Of a DNA stretch of 64,000 bases, positions 37,201 through 46,947 are shown in pieces (the stretch's first letter is position 1; each line of letters begins with the position of its first letter). Both the position numbers and the translations under genes were made by a program. Origin of the DNA: Lepidodermella squamata (Eukaryota > Gastrotricha). The DNA lies in NCBI GenBank assembly GCA_047495785.1, contig JBLDXI010000031.1, positions 1,612,001 to 1,676,000 on the forward strand. Reading direction: 5' to 3'. Below the pieces are notes generated by a model. The model was not told where the DNA came from. It was given only the letters and a program-made list of their open reading frames with translations, and made no database searches.

Positions 37201-40200
37201 TATCTGAGTATATACCTGAGGAATATTTGTGATATAATAAAAACGGCCCTTGTGGTTTCAAATGTGCTAAGGGTGAGGATCTTTTAAATTCGTTAGCTTT
37301 CGCCTGCCTTAGGGCTGTTTGAAAATGAGTGAACCCTCGGATCAAATTCATAAATCAAGCGTATGGACTGTTGGTGAACTAATAAAGTGCAATCTTCTAC
37401 GGCTCCCTACAAGATAATTCCAATGAAATGAAATTTTACGAATTTCATCATCTTAAATTTGAAACTAAACATTCCTCTCAGCCACAGTATTTCATAAGTA
37501 TCCTTTTCCGCAGTATTAGTAACGCGAAATCATGACAAAATCCAACAAAAGAGCAGCCTGCAAAACGACTTCCTTGAGGCTTAATTTTGATATTCGAAAA
37601 TGATCTCGTATATGAGGACAGTAGACGAAAAATCAGCAAGAACGGGAGGTTTTGATTTTCAGACATTTCTTGATACGCTATTTTGGCGTCAATATGGTTG
37701 AATGAGAAACGAGGAGAAGCAATTGTGCTTTCACTCTACACACCTTTAACCTCGCCGCAACAAAAAACAGTTGTGTTTTGTTCTGATTGCTGGCTTATTC
37801 CAAATAAAAACTAACAAGTTCTATAGTATCCATATGAATTATTCAAACAGGTGGTCAGGGGCCGAAGGGTTCGATGGGTGACCAAGGATCCAAAGGTCTC
37901 AAGGGTGACGTGGGCGCAACCGGCCCGCAAGGATCAAAGGGTGGCAAAGGAGACGAAGGAGACACCGGAGCAACCGGTCCCCAAGGCTCAAAGGGCGCCA
38001 AGGGAGATTTCGGTTCGAGCGGAGCCACTGGTCCCCAAGGCTCAAAGGGTGCTAAGGGTGATTTCGGATCGAGCGGAGCCACTGGTCCGCAAGGATCTAA
38101 GGGTCAAGAGGGTGCCAAGGGTGAACCAGGTGAGTCATTATGTTTGTGGGGATTCGCTGCGGTCTTCAACATTGAGTTTTCATTAACAGGCAGTGGCGGT
38201 AGCGGAACGGGTCCTATCGGTCCACGAGGTGAGTGAACCGTCCTGCTTACCCCAATACGTTCATTAACGCTGATTTTTCTATTCCAGGTCCACAGGGCTA
38301 CCAAGGTACGTTCCAGTTAATGATTCGCTAGGCAGTCCACGATGAGACCAACGTTTGAATGATTGCTTTTTAAATTAGGTGATCAGGGCCCGAAGGGTTC
38401 CATGGGTGACCAAGGTTCCAAGGGCCTCAAGGGTGACCTTGGCGCAACCGGCCCACAAGGATCTAAGGGCGGCAAAGGAGACGAAGGAGATACCGGAGCC
38501 ACTGGCCCACAAGGTTCGAAGGGCGCCAAGGGTGAACTTGGATCTGACGGAGCCACCGGTCCGCAAGGCTCGAAGGGTGCTAAGGGTGATTTCGGATCAA
38601 GCGGAGCGACTGGTCCCCAGGGGTCTAAAGGTCACGAGGGTGCTACAGGTGCCAAAGGTGAACCCGGTGAGCTAAATTGTTCACGTTCTTCGCTTCGATC
38701 TAAAAAATGTTCTCTTATTAGGCAGTGGCGCGGGCGGAGCAGGTCCGATCGGTCCAAGAGGCGAGTGAACCGTCTTACTCTCCCTTTTTTATCTATTAAC
38801 GCTGATTCATTCCATTCTAGGTCCTCAGGGTATTCAAGGTGCGCAATAAATCCTGGAAATTTCAAGCAGGCTGTAGACATCAGCAAGAGTTCAACTTTCC
38901 TGTTTGATTTTCAGGTGGTGTCGGCCCGAAAGGTTCTATGGGTGACCAAGGATCCAAAGGTCTCAAAGGTGACTTGGGTGCGACAGGCCCGCAAGGATCC
39001 AAGGGCGGCAAAGGAGACGAAGGGGATACCGGAGCCACCGGTCCCCAGGGCTCCAAGGGCACCAAGGGTGATTTCGGTTCGAGCGGAGCCACTGGTCCCC
39101 AAGGCTCCAAGGGTGCTAAGGGTGACTTCGGTTCGAGCGGAGCCACTGGTCCGCAAGGATCTAAGGGTCACGAGGGTGCTACAGGTGCCAAAGGTGATCC
39201 CGGTGAGCCTTTTTAATATTTTCCGCTTCGTTATGAATGTTTGGTTTCGAACGGAGTAGGTAGCGGTGCTGGTTCTGTTGGGCCGATCGGTCCACGAGGT
39301 GAGTGAAAAGGATTTCTTCCACGATTTCAACTATTAACATTGATTTTTCTGTATTCAAGGTCCACAGGGCTCTCAAGGTACGTAACAGCAACTGGCGCAG
39401 TCCATGATTAGACCAATGTTTCAATGATTACCTCTCTCTGTTAGGTGATCAGGGCCCGAAGGGTTCCATGGGCGACCAAGGATCCAAGGGCCTCAAGGGT
39501 GACCTTGGCGCAACCGGCCCGCAAGGATCAAAGGGTGGCAAAGGAGACGAAGGAGACACCGGAGCAACCGGTCCCCAAGGCTCAAAGGGCGCCAAGGGAG
39601 ATTTCGGTTCGAGCGGAGCCACTGGTCCCCAAGGCTCAAAGGGTGCTAGCGGTGATTTCGGATCGAGCGGAGCCACTGGTCCGCAAGGATCTAAGGGTCA
39701 AGAGGGTGCCAAGGGTGAACCAGGTGAGTCATTATGTTTGTGGGGATTCGCTGCGGTCTTCAACATTGAGTTTTCATTAACAGGCAGTGGCGGTAGCGGA
39801 ACGGGTCCCGTTGGTCCACGAGGTGATTAAATCGCATTGCTTACATAAATTTCATTCATTAACCTTGATTTGTTTCATTCTAGGTCCTCAAGGCTACCAA
39901 GGTACGTTCCAGTTCAGGATTCGCTAGGCAGCCCGCGATGAGGCCAACGTTTGAATGATTGCTTTATATTTCAGGTGACCAGGGCCCGAAGGGTTCCATG
40001 GGCGACCAAGGATCCAAGGGTCTCAAGGGTGACTTGGGCGCAACCGGCCCGCAAGGATCGAAGGGCGGCAAAGGAGACGAAGGAGATACCGGAGCCACTG
40101 GCCCACAAGGTTCGAAGGGCGCCAAGGGTGAACTTGGATCTGACGGAGCCACCGGTCCCCAAGGCTCGAAGGGTGCTAAGGGTGATTTCGGATCGAGCGG

Positions 40201-42893
40201 AGCGACTGGTCCCCAAGGATCTAAGGGTCGCGAGGGTGCTACAGGCGCCAAAGGTGAACCTGGTGAGCCTTTTTTATGTTTTTCGCTCCGGTCTAAATGA
40301 TCAATTGTTTGCTAATCAGGTAGTGGCGCGGGCGGTGCTGGTCCAATCGGTCCACGCGGTTAGTGAATTGATGCTCACGTACTTACATATTCACTTATTT
40401 TATCGTTGCTCAGGTCCTCAGGGCATCCAAGGTACGGAACACATCCTGCGTTCTTCGAACTTCAAACAGGCAATAGATATCAGCAGGATTTTAGCTTTGC
40501 GGTTTGATTTCAGGTGGTGTCGGCCCGAAAGGTTCCATGGGCGACCAAGGATCCAAGGGTCTCAAGGGTGACTTGGGCGCAACCGGCCCACAAGGATCGA
40601 AGGGCGGCAAAGGAGACGAAGGAGACACCGGAGCAACCGGCCCACAGGGTTCCAAGGGCACCAAGGGTGATTTCGGTTCGAGCGGAGCCACCGGTCCGCA
40701 AGGCTCGAAGGGTGCTAAGGGTGATTTCGGATCGAGCGGAGCGACTGGTCCCCAGGGGTCTAAAGGTCACGAGGGTGCTACAGGTGCCAAAGGTGAACCC
40801 GGTGAGTCAATTGTTTGATGGTGTTTAGCGCTGTGGTGTTCAACATTAAGTTTTTGCTGATCAGGCACTGGCGCGGGGGGAATTGGTCCTGTCGGTCCAC
40901 GAGGTTAGTTTACCTCTGTGCGTTTCATGCTTTTATTCTCTAATGCTCGGTTTATTTCTTGCTCAGGTCCCCAGGGCATTCAAGGTGCGCTTTTTATTCT
41001 GCATATTCTTACGCAGTTGGATTTCTATCTATCCGTTTCTCAGGTGGCGTTGGCCCGAAAGGTACTATGGGTGACCAAGGCTCCAAAGGTCAAGCTGGCT
41101 CATCTGGTGCTACCGGCGCCCAGGGATCGAAGGGAGAGAAGGGAGCGTTGGGAGATCGCGGGTTGCAGGGAAGCAAGGGAAATTCAGGTTGGTCTTTTTA
41201 GCTCTTAGTGATCACGCTTTCACCCTGATCGCAGGTGCTCCCGGCAATTTTGGTTCGAGAGGATTCCAGGGCTCTAAGGGTGAGATTCATTTTGGATACC
41301 AGCAATTTTTACCAGTAAATTATTGCAGGTCACAAGGGTGAGATGCCCGATGCTGATGACATCCTGCAAGACATCGATCTCAATGGAATCAAGGGCCTGA
41401 AGGGAGAGCCAGGTGTAGGAGTTCAAGGTACGATGACACCATCTGAACCTCCTTTTTCTCACTGTTTCACGATTTCAGGCCCTAAAGGTGCCAAAGGAGA
41501 CGGTGGCCAAGGTAATACCTAAAGATATAAGGTCTCGAATTGTTAATTATGTATACTTATCTTCTCTCGTTGTTAGGTTCCAAAGGTAACATTTTCAACC
41601 ATCTCATGGTATTTGGACAATAATGTCGGTCATCTGATCCGCTCTGAAAAGGTACCAAGGGAGATCGAGGTGGTTTGGGTTCGCGAGGATTCCAAGGTTA
41701 GTTGTTTTTCAAATTCATCAAGCCGAAGTTATAACTCATGTTTTTCATAGGATCGAAGGGCGCTTCGGGTTAGTTTCTTCGCAAGCACTGTTCACTGGTT
41801 TGCTAGCTTTTTACTCATTTTATTCTTCTTGCCATTAATAAATAGATCTAAATTGTCATAAAAAGTTCCTAGTCGGAAAATATTATTAATGCTCGCAGTC
41901 CCAATGTTTTCCGCCGCTGCAACGCAACCCAACGCGTAAACTGCTTCAAAACATCCCTTTTGTAACAAAAAGACATCGGTGGTCATCACTGAGCTGAAAT
42001 TAAAAGCGGTACCTATACCCTTAGAAAATTGTCGGGAATAGCATGGGTAGATTTAGAGATTGATTTAATTCCATCTAATGTTCGTTGCGGATACGCGAAC
42101 ATTTTTGCCAAAAAAATCACCAAGGAAAAAAGCTAGAATACAGCTATTTTCTAAAAAAATTGTAACCAGTTTGTTTGTCGCCAAGTCAACGCTGCGGCTA
42201 TAACACGATGATGTTGCAAGATTAAGCATAGTTGATGATTTTAAGGTAAATGTATTGATAGTGAAAATTCTCCCAAGGTGGATTACGTTTCAAGATGAAA
42301 TCGATAATTCGCGAAACAGGGTCTTAAAATGGGTGGTTTTTGGGGTAGAATAGCCGAAATTGTATTTAACAATTAGAGCCCTTGGCAATTTCCGATTTGC
42401 AATTTCCAAATCTGTGTGCTCTTGCCCAAAAGAGTAAATCAAAATTAGAATGGATTTCATCTTTAACGCCCGTTTTCTCTTCCTCTTCAAACGTTCAGGT
42501 GCCAAGGGAGAAGTTGGTGTCGGTAAGTTACCTTCTTCCATGTTGACTATCCCATATCTTGTGTTGGTTATTTTCAATCTCAAAACAATTAGGTATCAAG
42601 GGTGAACCTGGTATCGGTAAGTCATCAATCTCCGGGTCAGCTTGGCTTCACCTGATTCATTTCTCGTCTCCTGTTTTCAAGGTAAATGCGGCAAGCGCGG
42701 AAAACGCGGTCACACCGGTCCGCCTGGTCCGCCCGGCATGCTGAACATCGACCAGCTGCGCGAGATCATCATGGCGCTGATGGAAGAAATCGAAGAAGGC
42801 AAGTGCAGCAAGGAGCGCGGCCACGACGGCATTCCTTACCGACGGCGGTGGGGCCACGGCCACGGCTACTACGGCGGCAAAGCGAAGCTGTGA
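19219..42893 (+). CDS. Collagen A: giant cassette-built Gly-X-Y protein
   Basis: Exon 1 (19219-19252) starts a short signal peptide, MKAAVIILSIC, completed by exon 2 (19337-19390), which begins the helix. All junctions inspected are phase 1 and split a Gly codon. After five leader exons come about 23 long exons, mostly 279 bp (31 triplets) or 288 bp (32 triplets), each followed by a 39-bp and an 18-bp exon. Typical triplets are GSK, GDL, GAT, GPQ, GDF. Pro is scarce and Lys abundant in Y, so stability probably comes from Lys-Asp/Glu pairs. The 39-bp exon (GSGGGGTGPIGPR) breaks the triplet register by one residue in every cassette. The 3' part (41044 onward) has tiny exons, an acidic interruption, a GPPGPPG cap, two Cys and a short helical, then His/Gly-rich, tail. 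I estimate about 2,800 residues and more than 80 exons. It is a secreted matrix or cuticle-type collagen; the role is inferred. Confidence 0.88.
19720..20398 (+). repeat. Collagen A cassettes 1 and 2 (divergent founders)
   Basis: The first long exon (19720-19881) is a shortened 162-bp form and the second (20111-20398) is 288 bp. The small exons between them are 19940-19978 and 20041-20058. The second long exon ends in CCAA|GTGAGT instead of CCAG|GTGAGT, so the Gly codon at the junction becomes Ser when joined to the next exon at 22549. Confidence 0.75.
20399..22548 (+). other. Large intron of collagen A after cassette 2
   Basis: A 2.15-kb AT-rich intron from GTGAGT to TTGATTAG. Several ORFs of 60-100 codons occur (for example 21346-21636 minus) with no domain. 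No transposon ends were recognised. Confidence 0.55.
22730..24787 (+). repeat. Collagen A block A: four cassettes
   Basis: Long exons are 22730-23008, 23264-23542, 23796-24074 and 24326-24604, each 279 bp with 31 Gly-X-Y triplets. Between them lie 39-bp exons (for example 23071-23109) and 18-bp exons (GPQGFQ). The block closes with a variant small exon (24770-24787, GPQGYV) followed by a large intron. Introns within the block are very similar between cassettes, so the duplication unit included introns. Confidence 0.85.
24788..26820 (+). other. Large intron of collagen A between blocks A and B
   Basis: A 2.0-kb intron holding an 829-bp hAT-like element (25401-26229) and a short repeated segment of about 75-80 bp (around 26507-26588 and 26622-26694, again near 29282-29360). 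Its last 105 bases are the same as the end of the intron before block C. Confidence 0.65.
25401..26229. mobile_element. hAT-like non-autonomous DNA transposon (MITE)
   Basis: The ends are inverted repeats: CAGGGGCGTAACCAGCC on the left and, in reverse complement, TAGGGGCGTAACTAGCC on the right. Flanking 8-mers ATCTCAGG and ATCTCAAG differ by one base and look like an 8-bp target duplication, the hAT hallmark. The inside has no transposase ORF but carries two copies of a GCGAGCGAAGC..AGCTTTAGCTAACG segment. Confidence 0.72.
26716..28878 (+). repeat. Collagen A block B: four cassettes plus upstream intron end
   Basis: Long exons are 26821-27099, 27355-27633, 27887-28165 and 28417-28695. Each lies 4,091 bp from its counterpart in block A, so the whole four-cassette group was copied. 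The last small exon is 28861-28878 (GPQGYV). Confidence 0.85.
28879..30935 (+). other. Large intron of collagen A between blocks B and C
   Basis: A 2.06-kb intron. It repeats the segment seen near 26581-26708 (at about 29252-29372), which contains the small palindrome GACAATATCATATTGTC. It also holds a foldback-type element at about 29606-29951. The final 105 bases match those before block B. Confidence 0.6.
29606..29951. mobile_element. Foldback-type or MITE element
   Basis: The left end TTCACGCTCCATCTAATGG and the right end in reverse complement TTCACGCTCTATCTAATGG form an inverted pair. A second inner pair, CTTTTAGCGGAACC at about 29710-29723, faces its complement at 29905-29918. No coding capacity. 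Confidence 0.45.
30829..32456 (+). repeat. Collagen A block C: three cassettes
   Basis: Long exons are 30936-31214, 31470-31748 and 32002-32280, each 4,115 bp from the matching exon of block B. The segments look near-identical over exons and introns, indicating a recent duplication. Only three cassettes are present, so one was lost or never copied. The closing small exon is 32439-32456 (GPPGYV). Confidence 0.85.
32803..32941. repeat. Long inverted repeat (hairpin) in a collagen A intron
   Basis: Arms 32803-32864 and 32880-32941 are reverse complements over 62 bases with about six mismatches; the 15-base loop is 32865-32879. It could be a foldback insertion or a small-RNA precursor. Confidence 0.7.
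33025..33224. mobile_element. pogo/Tigger-like MITE
   Basis: The left end is CAGTGAAACCCCGATTTAGCG; the right end in reverse complement is CCGTGAAACTCCGATTTCGCG. CAGTGAAACC-type termini are typical of pogo/Tigger elements. A TA target duplication is not clean, so the call is moderate. Confidence 0.5.
33494..35610 (+). repeat. Collagen A block D: four cassettes
   Basis: Long exons are 33541-33819 (279 bp), 34069-34356 (288 bp), 34605-34883 (279 bp) and 35135-35422 (288 bp). The 288-bp forms carry one extra triplet near the end (GAKGAKGEP or GATGAKGEP). The 39-bp exon after 34356 ends in AGAG|GCGAGT, a GC-type donor. The closing exon is 35593-35610 (GPQGYV). Confidence 0.85.
35611..37850 (+). 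other. Large intron of collagen A between blocks D and E
   Basis: A 2.24-kb AT-rich intron with a 486-bp MITE (36144-36629) and a CA/GTG-rich stretch near 36,835-36,925. Short ORFs have no domains. Its last 46 bases match the end of the intron before block D with one mismatch. Confidence 0.55.
36144..36629. mobile_element. MITE with CAGTGTTG terminal inverted repeats
   Basis: The left end CAGTGTTGTGGATTAGATTT pairs with the right end in reverse complement, CAGTGTTGGGGATTAGATTT. CAGTG termini resemble hAT elements, but the flanking 8-mers (CTATGGAG and CCAAAGAG) do not clearly match. No coding capacity; internal AAATCAAAT-type motifs recur. Confidence 0.58.
37804..40801 (+). repeat. Collagen A block E: six cassettes
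   Basis: Long exons are 37851-38129, 38379-38666, 38915-39202, 39445-39723, 39975-40262 and 40514-40801. The first four lie exactly 4,310 bp from the block D exons. From about 37804 to 39180 the copy is near-identical to block D, including the GC donor at 38761. One cassette has GASGDF in place of GAKGDF. The last two cassettes have no counterpart in the other blocks by position. Confidence 0.85.
41044..42893 (+). other. 3' part of collagen A: small exons and C-terminal domain
   Basis: Exons read as 41044-41187, 41235-41279, 41329-41427, 41479-41511, 41577-41585 (9 bp), 41652-41696, 41751-41768, 42499-42522, 42593-42616 and 42682-42893. Exon 41329-41427 interrupts the helix with the acidic segment EMPDADDILQDIDLNGI. 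The last exon has GKCGKRGKRGHTGPPGPPG, then MLNIDQLREIIMALMEEIEE, which looks helical and could be a trimerisation element, a second Cys, and a His/Gly-rich end. The intron 41769-42498 (730 bp) shows no feature. Confidence 0.8.
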
Positions 42894-43114
42894 ACAGCTT
42901 GATAGCGCCATCGACTACTGATGGCAACAAAACTTGAATGTCTATTCTCTTATTTATTGTTCTTGATTGTTCGGTACACCGTTGCGATCAATGTACCGAT
43001 AAAATCTCTAAATTACTGCTATGCTCTCTATTGAGAGAAAAATATCTATTTTGCATATGTTATGAATGATATAGTTTATTTTCGTCCTCATTTACCATTG
43101 AATGCATGCGAATG

Positions 43115-43120
43115 AATAAA
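43115..43120 (+). terminator. Polyadenylation signal of collagen A
   Basis: AATAAA lies about 220 bases beyond the collagen A stop codon; it is the first AATAAA I see after the stop. Confidence 0.5.
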
Positions 43121-46100
43121 AATTGTCTATCTTGCTTGAATTTTGTTGCTAAATATCGATCCTGACGCGTTACAACTAACAAGACCAACCCACAAACAGG
43201 ACTTCGGTCTAGGTCAAAATGTGGAACAATTGATAAACGGAACAAAATTTGAGCCGTCAAAAATGTAAAGTTTCAGAGAGGCTAATCGAATCGAATGCGG
43301 GTTCAGCGTGTTCGACTGCATTGAATTTCAGACATTTCCCACGCGAAAAATTACGGCAAATTCAAAAAATGAAAAATATTCAAGCTCCAGCCACGCCAAA
43401 AGCAGAAAAGCCTCGTCAGCGAATAATTGTTGAAGATAAATTTTTCTAGTTATTCAATTACGGTTGAAAAATCCGTTGTCCTATTTTCATTGAAAAATAT
43501 TGTTGAAAATTGGATGTAAGCAACCGCGATTTTTAAATCCGCTATTTACAGAATGTCCCAAAAGTAACGCATACAAGAACATGGAACAGAAATGAAATCA
43601 TTGAGTTCGAGATTCAATTCCATATTAAAATAATTAATGAAAAATTAAGTAATTTGGTCGAAACGCGAAAAATACCAAAAACGTTTTCGGCAAATAAACT
43701 TCTTGTCAACAAGTGTCGCGGTAGGGAAATTTTCTACCTCATCAAATTTATCCGTGTTTTCTCTTGTAAATGCTATATTTCGTCGGTGAAATCGCGGATG
43801 AAGGATAGGTATAAATTCATCCTCGGTATAGGTGTAAATTCAGAAAAATAGTTTAACTCATTTATAAAATTTCCAAAATTAGGAAATTGTTGCAAATAAT
43901 TTTTCAACGGTTTTGAAATTGGTAAAATTCTATGCCGATGAAAAAAATCGAAATATTGTTGGAAAATTGCACGTTCCAATTTGATTTTTTTCACGTTAGC
44001 TTGAAAACTTTGTTTTTTTAGAAATTTCTCTCGATTAATTGTAGTTTCATTTGCTTTGTTAACTTATGTCCGCCTTCCCGGGTTTAGTTTCAGATCTAGG
44101 ACGAGACGATGTAATGTGGGAAATGAGTTCAAAAAAATGGTCATTTACGCCGCCATGAAAGTTAAATTGCGGGTTCCAGCAGGCGAGCAGGCGAACAATG
44201 TCGATCGCGTGGTTGGACTGAAAAACATCAAGCACGTGCCCAGGCGGTCGCATCTAAAATTACATGAATGAGTGATAAACACTTTATTTTTCGTGTACGT
44301 TACACCCAGGCCTTGCTACTTTAGCAATCGTTAATTTTTTTCCAATTTTATCAATTTATTTTAGATTAATTATTCATCGACAAGCAGCTCGATCGTATCA
44401 AGGTAACAATGTCTCCTAGAAAATAAAAATCATTAATTTAACAAAAAAATTCCATTGTCTCGATTTTGATTTTTTTCGAAATCCGTCAAATATTAAATAT
44501 TTTACAAAAATAAATTTCAATAATTTCTGCTACGAAAATCAACATGATCTCCCTCCCAAATTTAAAAAAAAATCCGGAAGAAGGGGAATTTTAGGTAGTT
44601 TCTGGAATAAATTCAAATAAATTATAATTTGGAGCCCAATTTCGTCGGAAGGGCGTTGCCGTGTCTCTACGATTGCCCGGGTATTTTCTATTTTCTCGTG
44701 ATTTTTTTCTGTAGCCACGCAAATTTTAGGAATTTAGCCTTGTTCGACACCTTCCTACCTGAGAAATAGCAGTCTAGATCCGTCAAAAAATTCATCGCTG
44801 TTATCTCCGGCGCTAATTACGCTCAATTGGCACGACGTTAGTGGTTAATTAGCAGCAACGAATAATAGGAATATAAATAAGGACCCTGCGCGATTTATAG
44901 TTGGAAAACTGCCATTTACGGTCGTCGAGTGCCGTTAAGGCAAATAATCAGCGCAAGTCGTACGCAGTTAACTGGTTGCATCTGGGGGCCTGATTTGTGA
45001 ATCGGGTCGCACAATAATGGAAAATACTAGTTGATAGTTGTAAGTGCTTCAAGAATCGCGCGGGAGTTCAACGGAGCCAGCGAAAAACCGAATAATCGCC
45101 GCATTTTCAAGCTGTTTTTTACTGAAAAATGAAAAATTGGAAGAAATTGCGCTTCTAATTGGATTCATTACATTGCTGCGCATATTCAAGCACGTCGAAT
45201 TCTATTGGCCGGCGCCTAGTGCGCGCTATTGCGCAACTCGCAAGAGGCGCGCAAGCAAAATCAATTTTCTACGATAGAAAAATGCCAACTAAACTCGTCC
45301 TCGATAAAGAAAAGTGAAAATAGATCGAAGGACAGATTTGAAAAAAATGGGAATACTAGAATTTATTGCATTTTTTAGGACTTGGTTGAATGCCGCACGA
45401 GGCGACCAAGCCGCAAGCTGAATTTCACATTTCAAGGCAGATTTTATTGCGGAAATTATTTCGTTAGCTTCGCACAACAATTTTTTCATAGTTTTCGTCC
45501 GAGAGCCCATTTTTTAATCCATCGTAAATTTCATAAAAATTTATCATGATACAGTAAAGGCTCACCACCAAGCGTCACAGGAACACACCACTTGCAGCAG
45601 CGATTACACAACGCAAATAATTAGGGCGCCGCATGAAGGGACAAGTGGGCGCACGCGCGCGCGATTTGCAACCTGAATAAATGAATGCGACACGCAACTC
45701 AACCAAAGTGCAACAGATTTTTGAAAAGGTGAAACACTAATCCCACGATTTGAAACACGCAATTATAACTGGGGTCCATGAAAGTACCCAGTTTCTTGTG
45801 GGACGTAGCCCAAAGATAGTTAGCAACCTCTCCACGTTATCCATTTTCACGTGAAACGTTTGAATTTTAAAATAATAAAAAAAATTGCCTTTAATCGAAT
45901 TCAGCCGAAAATTGCACTGAAAATTCGGCTGCGATTGCGGCCTGGCCTGGTACGAGATCTAAAAGTTATCTTTAAGGGCCTCCTATTTAGACCGTGGAAT
46001 TAGGCTGTATGAAGTCTGTATGAAATAATATTGACTTCTACTCATTGCATTTTGAGATTTCTGGGAATAACTCGCTGCGTTGCGCTCTTGTTAATTCGTG

Positions 46101-46192
46101 TTGCGCTTTGGTTGAAATATGATGCGCGTGCGACGCTTATTTATTTTCTGCTGCACTTCGGTATTTTGTGTGGCGCTGTGGTTTTCAGCGTA

Positions 46193-46947
46193 CAGTAAAA
46201 CCCCTCATTTTCACGGTTTTTCGCGGTGTGAAGGGACCGCGAAAATTGCTGTCTCGCGACAATTTCTGAACATCGTAAATTTGGTCGTCCCGAAAAAATT
46301 CACGCAAACAAGAGGGCAAGTTTTTTAGCGTGCGTAGATTATGGTTAGCGTTTGTTGCTCTGAGATTTTATTGCTTATTTCGAAAAACGCAACTATCAAC
46401 CAATGGACGATCAGGGCGGAGCTAGGGCGGCACCACGCTTGTGAGTATTACACATAGGTATATTAAGACAACTTTCTGATTTGTGATTATTGGTTGAAAA
46501 CAACGGACGCGCACTTCTCCAATTGGCTTAGGATTGAAACGCGCGACAACAGTTTTACGCCCACCTTAATAATCGCACTACTTTATCATCATTGTTTCGA
46601 GTGAGAATCTGTATTCAACAGAAAGAGCGTTTCCAGAACTTCATTTTCATCAACCGACAATTATAATTCCATGAAATTGCTCATTGACACCAGCGCGCGC
46701 GGTCTCAAGTTCACTTAAAATAATTCGCTAGTTTATTTCGCGCATCCGAGTGCGCTCATTGTTCTAACCGCGCGCGCCAAACGGTACCGCCCGTGCCGGC
46801 GGAAACCGCGATTGGCGTAGATTAGAATCTTGTTCCGTAAAATATTCGTGAACGTAAGCGCGCCGCGAATTATGCAGCCAAGTTGCGCAACTCCTGACAG
46901 GGCATGACCGCGAATTCAAGTACTTAACCGCGAAAAATGGGGTTTGA
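46193..46947. mobile_element. Possible degenerate pogo/Tigger-like element
   Basis: The left end CAGTAAAACCCCTCATTTTC resembles the right end in reverse complement (ATCAAACCCCATTTTTCGCGG), and resembles the termini of the element at 33025. The match is imperfect and the right end lacks the CAGT terminus, so this is tentative. Confidence 0.3.

Noticed and set aside
19219-42893. Several separate small collagen genes instead of one
   Set aside because: Only one signal peptide at the start and one stop with polyadenylation signal at the end were found; all cassettes connect in phase.
46119-46328. 69-codon ORF beginning MMRVRRLFIFCCTSVFCV
   Set aside because: It resembles a signal peptide at first, but runs into the tentative pogo-like element and has no downstream domain.
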